A DNA stretch of 64,000 bases, from contig NZ_RDQF01000004.1 in the NCBI RefSeq assembly GCF_004114425.1, positions 62,001-126,000 of the forward strand. The letters run 5' to 3'. Positions 36,084 through 44,345 of this stretch are shown here, in pieces. Positions within the stretch are counted from its first letter, which is position 1; each line of letters begins with the position of its first letter. Source of the stretch: Bradyrhizobium vignae. GTDB lineage: Bacteria > Pseudomonadota > Alphaproteobacteria > Rhizobiales > Xanthobacteraceae. A program made the position numbers and the translations under genes. The notes beneath the pieces are model-generated. The model had not been told where the DNA came from. It saw only the letters and a program-made list of their open reading frames with translations, and ran no database searches.

Positions 36084-36596
36084 ATGAACAGTTTCGATCT
36101 CGCGGTCTATGCCGCGCTCGCCGTCGCGGTCGGCTTCGGCTTCAGGACCGGCCTGCTGCGCAGCGGCATGACCATTCTCGCCTATCTCCTCGCCGCGCCG
36201 GTCGCGGTGGCGCTGATGCCGATGATCGCACCGCAAATCGCCGCCAATCCAAACTCGCCGCTGCTGCAGAACTGGATCTGGTTCTTCGCCATCTTCGTGG
36301 TGGTCGGCATGCTGTTCGGCCATATGGGCCGCATCGCGCTGAACGACACCATCGGCGAGGCCGGCATCGGCGACCGGCTCGGCGGCGCCGCGCTCGGCGC
36401 CGTCAGGGTCGGCCTCGTGGCCACAACCCTGGTGCTGGTGTTCGACCAGATCGTGCCGGCCAACCGGCAGCCGCAGTTCCTCGCCGGCTCGCATCTGCGG
36501 CCGCTGTTCTCGGCTGCCGGCCAGATGGGATTCAAGTCGCTGCCGCCGGAGGCTGCGGCCGCGATCGACCGCCTCAAGCAGGAGCGGCGCATCTGA
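36084..36596 (+). CDS. CvpA-family membrane protein
   Basis: The product has 170 residues from ATG 36084; an ATG at 36042 adds 14 residues that break the usual start MNSFDLAVYAALAVA. It has four hydrophobic spans: 6-24, 30-50 (MTILAYLLAAPVAVALM), 65-85 (WIWFFAIFVVVGMLFG) and 105-125 (LGAVRVGLVATTLVLVF), with a short cytoplasmic tail. CvpA proteins are small inner-membrane proteins of unclear role (first linked to colicin V production). Family by topology and the central G-x-x-R segment. Confidence 0.75.
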   Translation: MNSFDLAVYAALAVAVGFGFRTGLLRSGMTILAYLLAAPVAVALMPMIAPQIAANPNSPLLQNWIWFFAIFVVVGMLFGHMGRIALNDTIGEAGIGDRLGGAALGAVRVGLVATTLVLVFDQIVPANRQPQFLAGSHLRPLFSAAGQMGFKSLPPEAAAAIDRLKQERRI

Positions 36597-36725
36597 TCAG
36601 GCGCATATGCATCGCCGCACGGAGGCGCATGCATTTTGGTGCGAGCGTCTCTCTTATCAGAGGCGTCACAGTTGGCTAGAGTGCGGCCCGTCCAAAACCT
36701 GCCTGACATTTACGGGAGTGAAACA

Positions 36726-37508
36726 GTGGATCTTGGGATCAAAGGTCGCCGCGCCATCGTCTGCGCATCCAGCAAAGGCCTCGGGCGCGCCTGCGCCATC
36801 TCGCTGGCGGAGGCCGGCGTTCATGTCACGCTGACCGCGCGCGGCGCCGAGGCCCTGAAGAAGACGGCTGACGAGATCCGCAAGGCCTATCCCGATGTGA
36901 CGGTCACCGAGATCGTCGGCGACATCACGACGCCGGCCGGCCGCGAGGCGGTGCTGAAGGCCTGCCCCGAGCCCGACATCCTGATCAACAATGCCGGCGG
37001 CCCGCCGCCCGGCGATTTCCGCAACTGGACCCGCGACGACTGGATCAAGGCGATCGACGCCAACATGCTGACGCCGATCGAGCTGATCAAGGCGACGGTC
37101 GACGGCATGATGGCGCGCAAGTTCGGCCGCATCGTCAACATCACCTCGGCCGCGGTGAAGGCGCCGATCGACATCCTGGGCCTCTCCAACGGCGCGCGCG
37201 CCGGCCTCACCGGTTTCATCGCCGGCCTCTCGCGCAAGACGGTGATCAACAACGTCACCATCAACGGCCTGTTGCCGGGCCCGTTCGAGACCGATCGGCT
37301 CACCGGCACCGCGAAGGCCGAAGCTGACAAGCGCGGCGTCAGCCCTGAGCAGATCCTGGCCGAGCGCGCCAAGCTCAACCCCGCCGGCCGCTTCGGCCAG
37401 CCCGACGAGTTCGGCTACGCCTGCGCCTTCCTGTGCGGCGCCAAGGCCGGCTTCATCACCGGGCAGAACATTCTGCTGGATGGTGGTGCGTTCCCGGGCA
37501 CGCTGTAG
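36726..37508 (+). CDS. SDR-family oxidoreductase (FabG-like)
   Basis: The product has 260 residues from GTG 36726 with GGGAG upstream. It has the Rossmann motif CASSKGLGRACA, LINNAGGPPPGDF, VNITSAAVKAP with the catalytic Ser, then a region where the usual YxxxK is replaced by LSNGARAGLTG. The Tyr of the active site is not obvious, which separates it from standard FabG and is common in a subclass that acts on bulky acids. The end is NILLDGGAFPGTL. The cofactor fold is sure; activity is unproven. Confidence 0.85.
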   Translation: MDLGIKGRRAIVCASSKGLGRACAISLAEAGVHVTLTARGAEALKKTADEIRKAYPDVTVTEIVGDITTPAGREAVLKACPEPDILINNAGGPPPGDFRNWTRDDWIKAIDANMLTPIELIKATVDGMMARKFGRIVNITSAAVKAPIDILGLSNGARAGLTGFIAGLSRKTVINNVTINGLLPGPFETDRLTGTAKAEADKRGVSPEQILAERAKLNPAGRFGQPDEFGYACAFLCGAKAGFITGQNILLDGGAFPGTL

Positions 37509-37588
37509 TCGGCACCGCAGGTGTGCTCCCTCGCCGCATTCTTAAGGGGCGCGGCGATGGGCTCGCAAGCGACACGACATGATATTGG

Positions 37589-38065
37589 TCACCGCCGCTT
37601 CGTCGATTCGTCCTCGTCCCGCGCGCTGGGATCGGAGGAATCGGCGGTGAGGCGCTCGCCGGTCCAGTCGATGCCGAATTCGTCGAGCCCATTGGCGAGC
37701 AGGTCGCCCAGCATCGGCTCGCCAAGCAGATAATGCACCGTTTCGCGACGCGGGCTGCGATACTCCCCCCGCGCCTCGACGGCGCGGGCCCGCAGATCGT
37801 CCCAATCCTCGATCGTGCCGTCGCCGCGACCGAGCCAGGTCAGCGCGACGAGATCGAGCTGCTCGTCCTCATTCAAAGCGATCATGAAGCTTCCGAGTTC
37901 TTGGATGACGGGGTCGGAGCCATCGTCATCGAGGACATCGACCGCATCGTCATCGCTCGGGTTGGAGCCGGAATCCGGATCGGAGCCCGCCTCCTTGACG
38001 TCGAATTCGCGTGCCTTCTCGATGATGAAGGCGACCTTGTCGGCGGATATTGCAAGCTCTGGCAT
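37589..38065 (-). CDS. DUF3775 family protein
   Basis: The product has 158 residues from ATG 38065 with GGAGGAGCC directly upstream. It opens PELAISADKVAFIIEKAREF, has an acidic low-complexity linker (about 25-50, rich in Asp and Ser), then LGSFMIALNEDEQLDLVALTW and a C-terminal YLLGEPMLGDLLANGLDEFG. These blocks are those of DUF3775, a small alphaproteobacterial family of unknown function. The longer antisense frame reaching 38512 overlaps the beta-lactamase-fold gene and is rejected. Confidence 0.82.
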   Translation of the reverse strand: MPELAISADKVAFIIEKAREFDVKEAGSDPDSGSNPSDDDAVDVLDDDGSDPVIQELGSFMIALNEDEQLDLVALTWLGRGDGTIEDWDDLRARAVEARGEYRSPRRETVHYLLGEPMLGDLLANGLDEFGIDWTGERLTADSSDPSARDEDESTKRR

Positions 38066-38177
38066 GGCTCCTCCTCCGGTTCCCCGATAACGCCGCATTG
38101 CGCCAGATGATCCATTGCGCTTGATGGCGGAAAGCCGCATCTTTCGGCGCCAAAACAAGAACACGGGAAGGCGCCGG

Positions 38178-39026
38178 ATGCGGTGGAAGGTTGGCAGGGT
38201 CAAAATCACCAAAGTTGTGGAATTGGAGACGGTCGGCTCGACCCGCTTCATTCTGCCGCTCGCGAGCAACGAGGAAATCCGCAAGCTGCCCTGGTTGATC
38301 CCGCATTTCGCAACTGAAGAAGGCCGGCTGAAAATGTCGATCCATTCGCTGGTGGTGGAGACGCCCGGCAGGCGTATCGTGGTCGATACCGGCCTCGGCA
38401 ACGACAAGCAGGGGCGCAACGTCCCGACCTGGAACAACCGCAGCACGCCATTTCTGGAGACGATGACGGCGGCCGGCTTTCCGCCCGACAGCATCGATAC
38501 CGTGCTGTGCACGCATCTTCACGTCGATCACGTCGGCTGGAACACGAGATGGTCCGGCGGCAAATGGGTGCCGACTTTCCCGACGGCGCGCTACGTTTTC
38601 GGCAAGACCGAATACGAATACTGGCGCGACCATTCGACGGAGCCGGACAAGCAGGCCGTGTTCGGCGATTCCGTGCAGCCGATCGTCGATGCTGACAGGG
38701 CCGATTTGATTCCGAGCGACCACCGGCTCTGTGAGGAGATCAGCGTTGTCCCGACCCCGGGCCACAGCCCCGGCCACATGAGCGTCCTGATCCAGTCTGA
38801 GGGCGAACAGGGCCTGCTCACCGGCGATGTCGCCCATCATCCCTGCCAGATGGCGCATCTCGACTGGTCCTCGACCGCCGATTCCGACCAGGCGCAGTCT
38901 GCCAAGACGCGGGCAGCGCTGTTCGGCCGCTTCGCCGACACGCCGACGCTGGTGATCGGCGGGCATTTCGCGGCCGGGCACATCAGGCGCGACGGGGACG
39001 CGTTCAGGTTTGTGGCGCTGGCGTAG
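38178..39026 (+). CDS. Metallo-beta-lactamase-fold hydrolase 1
   Basis: The product has 282 residues from ATG 38178, chosen for the upstream GGAAGG and because the family starts near here. The metal-binding H-x-H-x-D-H is in VLCTHLHVDHVGWNTR, a further His is in TPGHSPGHMSV, and GDVAHHPCQ supplies the bridging Asp. The final His is in IGGHFAAGHIRR. It probably hydrolyses a lactone or ester. It is a close relative of the second such gene at 40910 (shared THLHVDHVGWNTR block), with an FAH hydrolase and GST between them. Confidence 0.87.
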   Translation: MRWKVGRVKITKVVELETVGSTRFILPLASNEEIRKLPWLIPHFATEEGRLKMSIHSLVVETPGRRIVVDTGLGNDKQGRNVPTWNNRSTPFLETMTAAGFPPDSIDTVLCTHLHVDHVGWNTRWSGGKWVPTFPTARYVFGKTEYEYWRDHSTEPDKQAVFGDSVQPIVDADRADLIPSDHRLCEEISVVPTPGHSPGHMSVLIQSEGEQGLLTGDVAHHPCQMAHLDWSSTADSDQAQSAKTRAALFGRFADTPTLVIGGHFAAGHIRRDGDAFRFVALA

Positions 39027-39034
39027 GTCTCATG

Positions 39035-39165
39035 CCCTGGACGCTGCGCAGCACGAAGTGATGCGCTGCTGAGCCGGGGTCCATACCGCGCCAAATCGGG
39101 CACAAGTGATCTGGATCCCGGCTCTGCGGAGCAGCGTTGCACGCTGCACCGCGTCCGGGACACGA
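39035..39165. repeat. Palindromic intergenic repeat
   Basis: GAGCCGGGGTCCA (39071-39083) is answered by TGGATCCCGGCTC (39112-39124), one mismatch, followed by another GC-rich half-palindrome with CAGCG..CGCTG arms near 39132-39147. This is the style of dispersed palindromes in Bradyrhizobium intergenic DNA. Confidence 0.6.
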
Positions 39166-39282
39166 TCGCACCCATCGAATCCAGAAGCCTGCAATGCGGC
39201 CCGTTATGAGCGGTTGAATTTCCTGCCGCCCTGTTCCATGAAGCTATTAACCGATCGGTCCAATCTCCAGGGAGAAACGAGA

Positions 39283-40125
39283 ATGAAGCTTGTTCGTTAT
39301 GGCGAGAAGGGTGCGGAAAAACCCGGCCTGATCGACAGATCCGGCCAGTTGCGCGACCTGTCGGCGCATGTGAAGGACCTCACCGGCGAGGCCTATTCGC
39401 CTGAGTCCCTGAAGAAGCTGGCGGCACTCGATCCCGCCTCGCTACCCTCCGTCTCCGGCAAGCCGCGGCTCGGTGCGCCCGTCACCGGCATCTCCAAATT
39501 CGTGGCGATCGGCCTCAATTACAGCGACCATGCCAAGGAGACGGGCGCAGAGATCCCGAGCGAGCCGATCATCTTCATGAAAGCCAACACCTCGCTGTCC
39601 GGCCCGAACGATCCGGTCGAGAAGCCGCGTGGCTCGACCAAGCTCGACTGGGAGGTCGAGATCGCCGCCATCATCGGCACCCGTGCGAAGTACGTCTCGG
39701 AAGCCGATGCGCTCAACCATGTCGCCGGCTATTGCGTCTGCAACGACGTCTCCGAGCGCGCCTTCCAGATCGAGCGCCTGGGCCAGTGGACCAAGGGCAA
39801 GTCGCACGACACGTTCGGGCCACTCGGGCCGTGGCTCGCCACCAAGGACGAGATCAAGGACGTGCAGAACCTGTCGATGTGGCTCGACGTCAATGGCCAG
39901 CGCCGCCAGACCGGCTCGACCAAGACCATGATCTTCTCCATGGCCAAGTGCATCTCCTATGTGTCGCACTTCATGACGCTGCTGCCCGGCGATATCATCA
40001 CGACGGGCACCCCGCCCGGCGTCGGCCTCGGCATGAAGCCGCCGACCTTCCTCAATGTCGGCGATGTCGTCACGCTCGGCATCGAGGGCCTCGGCGAGCA
40101 GCGCCAGGAGATCGTGGCGGCGTAG
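39283..40125 (+). CDS. Fumarylacetoacetate hydrolase-family protein
   Basis: The product has 280 residues from ATG 39283 with ribosome site AGGGAGAAACGAG. It has the FAH domain pattern: AIGLNYSDHAKETGAEIP, PIIFMKANTSLSGPND, the metal acids in LDWEVEIAAIIG, CVCNDVSERAFQI, and near the end IITTGTPPGVGLGMKPP. Members cut C-C bonds in acylpyruvates or isomerise homoprotocatechuate intermediates, using Mg2+. It lies in a run of small-molecule hydrolases, consistent with aromatic or ester catabolism. Exact substrate unknown. Confidence 0.9.
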   Translation: MKLVRYGEKGAEKPGLIDRSGQLRDLSAHVKDLTGEAYSPESLKKLAALDPASLPSVSGKPRLGAPVTGISKFVAIGLNYSDHAKETGAEIPSEPIIFMKANTSLSGPNDPVEKPRGSTKLDWEVEIAAIIGTRAKYVSEADALNHVAGYCVCNDVSERAFQIERLGQWTKGKSHDTFGPLGPWLATKDEIKDVQNLSMWLDVNGQRRQTGSTKTMIFSMAKCISYVSHFMTLLPGDIITTGTPPGVGLGMKPPTFLNVGDVVTLGIEGLGEQRQEIVAA

Positions 40126-40148
40126 GCCGCACGCGCATCACACTCCGT

Positions 40149-40238
40149 CGTCATGCCCGGGCTTGACCCGGGCATCCACGTCTCGCAGTCTGACCACACC
40201 GCGACGCGTGGATGGCCGGGTCAAGCCCGGCCATGACG
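40149..40238. repeat. Palindromic intergenic repeat, family A
   Basis: About 32 bases at 40149-40180 (starting CGTCATGCCCGGGCTTG) are the near-exact complement of 40207-40238 (ending GCCCGGCCATGACG). The same unit recurs at 41797-41884. It would form a long hairpin in RNA. Confidence 0.85.
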
Positions 40239-40283
40239 GAGGAGACACCGTTCGCAAAAGATCGATTGCAGGGAATAGTCCTC

Positions 40284-40895
40284 ATGAAACTCACCTTCTC
40301 CCCCGCCTCGCCCTTTGCGCGCAAGGTGCGGATCGCCGCGATCGAGCTCGGGCTGATCGACAAGATCGAGCTCGTGCCGGCGACCGTCGCGCCGGGCATC
40401 GCCAACGAGGACTATTCGCGCATCACGCCGCTGAAGAAGCTGCCGGTGTTGATCACCAACGACGGCGACGTGATCTTGGACTCCTATGTCATCGTCGAAT
40501 ATCTCAACGAGCTGGCCGGCGGCAGCCTGGTCCCGGACTACGGCCCGCGGCGCTGGAAGGCCAAGACCAACCACTCGCTGATCAACGGCATGCTCGATTC
40601 CATGCTGCTGTGCCGCTACGAGAAGATGGTGCGGCCGCAGGGCCTGCAATGGCAGGCCTGGTCGGACGATCATTGGAACAGGGCCTGGACCGGCATGGCG
40701 CGCTTCGAGAACATGCCGGAGGTGCTGAACGGCCCGTTCGACATCTCGCAGATCGGCCTCGTTTGCGTGCTCGGCTATGCCGACTTCCGCTTCGCCGATT
40801 GCGGCTGGCGCAAGGCCTATCCCAAGCTCGACGCCTTCCACCAGAAGATGCTGGAGCGGCCCTCCGTGAAGATTTCGGTGCCGCCTCCGGCGTAG
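40284..40895 (+). CDS. Glutathione S-transferase
   Basis: The product has 203 residues from ATG 40284. The N-terminal thioredoxin-like domain has SPASPFARKVRIAAIELGL (Ser at the catalytic position), KLPVLITNDGDVI with the cis-Pro, and ILDSYVIVEYLNELAG (Glu-Ser-like glutathione contact). An all-helical C-terminal domain follows. It conjugates or isomerises small electrophiles with glutathione in the cytosol. It stops 15 bases before the next gene, so the two are probably co-transcribed. Upstream frames that include the palindromic repeat are not used. Confidence 0.88.
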   Translation: MKLTFSPASPFARKVRIAAIELGLIDKIELVPATVAPGIANEDYSRITPLKKLPVLITNDGDVILDSYVIVEYLNELAGGSLVPDYGPRRWKAKTNHSLINGMLDSMLLCRYEKMVRPQGLQWQAWSDDHWNRAWTGMARFENMPEVLNGPFDISQIGLVCVLGYADFRFADCGWRKAYPKLDAFHQKMLERPSVKISVPPPA

Positions 40896-40909
40896 TCGCA
40901 GGAGTTCTC

Positions 40910-41779
40910 ATGAGCCTCACATACTCGGTCGGCGATCTCACCATCCATCGTGTCATCGAGCAGGAAACCTCGTTCGTCCCGGCGCTTGAGATGCTGCCGG
41001 GGCTGACGGGCGAAGTGCTGGCCGAGAACCGGGCATGGATGCGCGAAGCGAAGGCGCTGGATGACCAGGACGTCCTGCTGCTGTGCTTCCAGTCCTACGT
41101 GGTGAAGACGCCGCACCATACCATTTTGATCGACAGCTGCATCGGCAACGACAAGCCGCGCCCCAATCGGCCGAAATGGAACATGAAGACCGACGACACG
41201 TATTTGCGTGCTCTCAACGCCGCGGGGTTCTCGGTCGATGACATCGACTTCGTGATGTGCACGCATCTGCATGTCGATCACGTCGGCTGGAACACGCGGC
41301 TGGAGAACGGTCGCTGGGTCCCGACCTTCCCGAAGGCGCGCTACATCTTCGCGAAGCAGGAATTCGATCACTGGTCCGCACAGAATGCGAAGGCGGAGAT
41401 CCCCCCTTTCGCCGATAGCGTGCTGCCGGTCGTGGAGGCGGGACGCCATGAGCTCGTCGGCAACGACCATGCGATCGGCGACCACGTCCGCATCCTGCCA
41501 ACGCCGGGCCACACGCCCGGTCACGTCGCCTTCACGATGGGCCGCGGCAAGGACGACGCGGTATTCTCCGGCGATCTCATGCATTCGCCGTTGCAGACGC
41601 ACTATCCGGAGCTCTCGATCAAGTTCGACGTCGATCCGGACGCGGCGGCGAAAACGCGCCGCAGCTTCCTGGAGCGCTATTGCGACAGCGACACGCTGTG
41701 CTGCACCGCGCATTTCCCCTCGCCGTCGGTCGGCAAGATCAGGCGCAAGGGCAACGGGTTCGTCTGCGTGGCGGTTTAA
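40910..41779 (+). CDS. Metallo-beta-lactamase-fold hydrolase 2
   Basis: The product has 289 residues from ATG 40910 with GGAG seven bases upstream. It has the H-x-H-x-D-H motif in FVMCTHLHVDHVGWNTR, His in TPGHTPGHVAFT, Asp in FSGDLMHSPLQT, and a late His in CTAHFPSPS. Strand order and length match gene 38178, so the two are paralogues that flank the FAH and GST genes. A zinc-dependent lactone or ester hydrolase role is likely. Longer open frames to the left only cross the GST gene in another frame. Confidence 0.88.
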   Translation: MSLTYSVGDLTIHRVIEQETSFVPALEMLPGLTGEVLAENRAWMREAKALDDQDVLLLCFQSYVVKTPHHTILIDSCIGNDKPRPNRPKWNMKTDDTYLRALNAAGFSVDDIDFVMCTHLHVDHVGWNTRLENGRWVPTFPKARYIFAKQEFDHWSAQNAKAEIPPFADSVLPVVEAGRHELVGNDHAIGDHVRILPTPGHTPGHVAFTMGRGKDDAVFSGDLMHSPLQTHYPELSIKFDVDPDAAAKTRRSFLERYCDSDTLCCTAHFPSPSVGKIRRKGNGFVCVAV

Positions 41780-41796
41780 GGCGACCTTTCTTTTCG

Positions 41797-41884
41797 GTCA
41801 TGCCCGGGCTTGTCCCGGACATCCACGTTCTTACAATCGATGGCGACGAAGGACGTGGATGGCCGGAACAAGCCCGGCCATGAC
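41797..41884. repeat. Palindromic intergenic repeat, family A (second copy)
   Basis: Arms at 41797-41827 (GTCATGCCCGGGCTTG start) and 41854-41884 are near complements and match the unit at 40149-40238. Confidence 0.85.
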
Positions 41885-41896
41885 GAGGAAGCAATC

Positions 41897-43045
41897 ATGG
41901 CCGATCTCCCCGACATTCCCCTTCCCGCCGGCATCCGCTCGCGTTATGTCGACGACATCAACGGCCTGCGCATGCATGTGCTCGAGGCCGGCTTCGAAAC
42001 CAGGGACCGTCCCTGCATCCTGCTGCTGCACGGCTTTCCCGAGCTCGCCTTCTCCTGGCGCAAGGTGATGCCGGCGCTGGCCGCCGCCGGCTACCACGTG
42101 CTCGCGCCCGACCAGCGCGGCTATGGCCGCACCACCGGATGGTCCGCGGACTATGACGGTGATCTTACGCCGTTCTCGCTTCCGAACCTCGTGCGCGACG
42201 CGCTCTCACTGGTGTCGGCGTTCGGTTACAGGCAGGTCGACCTGGCCGGTCATGATTTCGGCAGCCCGGTCGCGGCGTGGTGTGCGCTGATAAGGCCGGA
42301 TGTGTTTCGCTCGGTGACGCTGATGAGCGCGCCGTTCGGCGGCGCGCCGCCATTGCCGTTCGACACGGTCGATGGCCCGCGCAAGCCTGCGCTCGAAGAT
42401 CCCGTGCATCGCGAGCTCGCCGCGCTGCCGCGGCCGCGAAAACACTATCAATGGTACTACTCGACGCGCGAGGCGAACGCCGACATGCACCGGGCGCCGC
42501 AGGGCGTGCATGATTTCCTGCGCGCCTATTATCACCACAAGAGCGCGGACTGGGCCGACAACAAGCCTTATCCGCTGAAGTCGTGGTCGGCGGACGAGCT
42601 CGCAAAGCTGCCGACCTATTACGTGATGGACCTCGGTGAGACCATGGCGGAGACCGTCGCTAAGGAAATGCCGTCGCCGGCCGCGGTCGCCGCCAACCAA
42701 TGGCTGCCGGACAGCGATCTCGCCTATTACAGCGCCGAATATGGCCGCACCGGATTCCAGGGCGGCCTGCAATGGTATCGCTACGGCACGTCGGGCATGC
42801 TCAACAGCGAGATGCAGCTGTTCTCGGGCCGCAGCATCGACGTGCCCTCCTGCTTCATCTCGGGCAGGCAGGATTGGGGCACTTACCAGCGTCCCGGCGT
42901 GTTCGAGACGATGCAGGGGCGCGCGTGCACGAAGATGCTCGGCTGCCATCTCGTCGACGGCGCCGGCCATTGGGTGCAGCAGGAGCAGCCGGCCGAGGTG
43001 AGCCGGTTGCTGCTCGACTTCCTCGCAAAGGCCGGCACGGCCTGA
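41897..43045 (+). CDS. Alpha/beta hydrolase (epoxide-hydrolase-like)
   Basis: The product has 382 residues from ATG 41897, just past the repeat; earlier codons read through the repeat. The fold is shown by the oxyanion motif LLHGFPELAFSWRK, APDQRGYGRTTGW, the nucleophile elbow VDLAGHDFGSPVAAW with Asp, and the catalytic His in DGAGHWVQQEQP. An Asp nucleophile in GHDFGS and the HGFPE motif point to the epoxide-hydrolase/haloalkane branch. It is longer than usual because of the cap region (about 180-290). Confidence 0.87.
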   Translation: MADLPDIPLPAGIRSRYVDDINGLRMHVLEAGFETRDRPCILLLHGFPELAFSWRKVMPALAAAGYHVLAPDQRGYGRTTGWSADYDGDLTPFSLPNLVRDALSLVSAFGYRQVDLAGHDFGSPVAAWCALIRPDVFRSVTLMSAPFGGAPPLPFDTVDGPRKPALEDPVHRELAALPRPRKHYQWYYSTREANADMHRAPQGVHDFLRAYYHHKSADWADNKPYPLKSWSADELAKLPTYYVMDLGETMAETVAKEMPSPAAVAANQWLPDSDLAYYSAEYGRTGFQGGLQWYRYGTSGMLNSEMQLFSGRSIDVPSCFISGRQDWGTYQRPGVFETMQGRACTKMLGCHLVDGAGHWVQQEQPAEVSRLLLDFLAKAGTA

Positions 43046-43075
43046 TTTGACCCGGAAACGGTGGCGTCCTATATA

Positions 43076-43094
43076 GTTTAGAATAATTCTAAAC
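43076..43094. promoter_or_regulatory. Perfect ICE/Irr-box-like palindrome upstream of mbfA
   Basis: GTTTAGAATAATTCTAAAC is a perfect 19-base palindrome, 19 bases before the mbfA start. It matches the iron control element (TTTAGAA-N3-TTCTAAA type) bound by Irr in Bradyrhizobium. Its closeness to the start fits repression under low iron. Confidence 0.85.
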
Positions 43095-43112
43095 AGTTGA
43101 AACAGGGCCGCC

Positions 43113-44084
43113 GTGAAGAATTTTGCCGATCTGACCGAGCGCGAGGTGCTGGCGGTCGCGATCTCCTCCGAGGAGGAGGACAGCCGCATCTACATGACCT
43201 TTGCCGAGGATCTGAAGGAGCGCTATCCCGACTCGGCAAAGCTGTTCGAGCAGATGGCCGAGGAGGAGCGCGGCCACCGTCACATGCTGCTGGAAATGTA
43301 TGAGCAGCGCTTCGGGCAGCACCTGCCGCCGATCCGCCGCGAGGACGTCAAGGGTTTTCTGCGCCGCCGCCCGATCTGGCTGACCAAGAACCTGCCGCTC
43401 GACACCATCCGCAGGGAAGTCGAGACCATGGAGCTCGAGGCCGAGCGCTTCTATGCGAAAGCCGCCGAGCAGGCCGAGGACGTCAACGTGCGCCGGCTGC
43501 TCGGCGATCTCGCCGAAGCCGAGAAGAGCCATGAGCACACCGCCGCCCGGCTGACCGGCGAAATCCTCAAGCCCGACGTGCGCGCGGAGGAAGACCGCAC
43601 GCGCCGGCGCATGTTCGTGCTGCAATATGTGCAGCCGGGCCTCGCCGGCTTGATGGACGGCTCGGTCTCCACGCTGGCGCCGCTGTTCGCGGCCGCGTTC
43701 GCCACGCACCAGAACTGGCAGACGTTCCTCGTCGGCCTCGCCGCCTCGATCGGTGCCGGCATCAGCATGGGATTTGCGGAAGCCTTGTCCGACGACGGCT
43801 CGCTCACGGGGCGCGGCTCGCCCTGGCTGCGCGGCATCACCTGCGGCGCAATGACGACGCTCGGCGGGCTCGGCCACACCGCGCCCTATCTCGTGCCCGA
43901 CAGCTGGGCGAACGCATTCTGGATCGCGACCGGAATCGCCTGCGTCGTCGTGTTCTTCGAGTTGTGGGCGATCGCCTTCATCCGCTCGCGCTACATGGAC
44001 ACGCCGTTCCTCCAGGCCGTATTCCAGATCGTGCTCGGCGGCGCCATCGTGCTGGCAGTGGGGATATTGATCGGGGCGGCGTAG
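43113..44084 (+). CDS. mbfA: MbfA, membrane-bound ferritin-like iron exporter
   Basis: The product has 323 residues from GTG 43113. The N-terminal ferritin/rubrerythrin-like di-iron domain (about 1-150) shows E-x-x-x metal ligands in [34 protein letters not shown] and the second pair [32 protein letters not shown]. The C-terminal half is a VIT1-like membrane domain with several spans ([51 protein letters not shown] and two more). MbfA exports Fe2+ in rhizobia and is Irr-controlled, which the palindrome directly upstream supports. Assignment is strong. Confidence 0.93.
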   Translation: MKNFADLTEREVLAVAISSEEEDSRIYMTFAEDLKERYPDSAKLFEQMAEEERGHRHMLLEMYEQRFGQHLPPIRREDVKGFLRRRPIWLTKNLPLDTIRREVETMELEAERFYAKAAEQAEDVNVRRLLGDLAEAEKSHEHTAARLTGEILKPDVRAEEDRTRRRMFVLQYVQPGLAGLMDGSVSTLAPLFAAAFATHQNWQTFLVGLAASIGAGISMGFAEALSDDGSLTGRGSPWLRGITCGAMTTLGGLGHTAPYLVPDSWANAFWIATGIACVVVFFELWAIAFIRSRYMDTPFLQAVFQIVLGGAIVLAVGILIGAA

Positions 44085-44098
44085 GCCTCACGGATCTT

Positions 44099-44217
44099 GC
44101 GAAGGCCGGGACCCACAATCACAGGGAGCAATTTGGCGAAAATTCTCGATTATCGAGCGGCGGCAACTTGCACCGCGCGCCCCCGATAGATCACGCGGTA
44201 TGGGTCCCGGCCTTCGC
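44099..44217. repeat. Palindromic intergenic repeat, family B
   Basis: GCGAAGGCCGGGACCCA (44099-44115) is the exact complement of 44201-44217, with about 85 bases between. It is typical of a dispersed palindrome around a less conserved centre. Confidence 0.8.
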
Positions 44218-44345
44218 CGGGACGACGGCGGAAGTTGTAGCGCCGCGTCTGCCTGTTTCTCCCACACGTCAATCGCCATCAAGCAGCGGCTGCAGCGTTC
44301 GGCCAAACTGCGCATCATCCAACAACCAGAGCGGGAGAACGCGCC

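Noticed and set aside
40055..40909. Long upstream extension of the second beta-lactamase-fold gene
   Set aside because: The frame crosses the palindromic repeat and the GST gene in a different frame; ATG 40910 has a good ribosome site.
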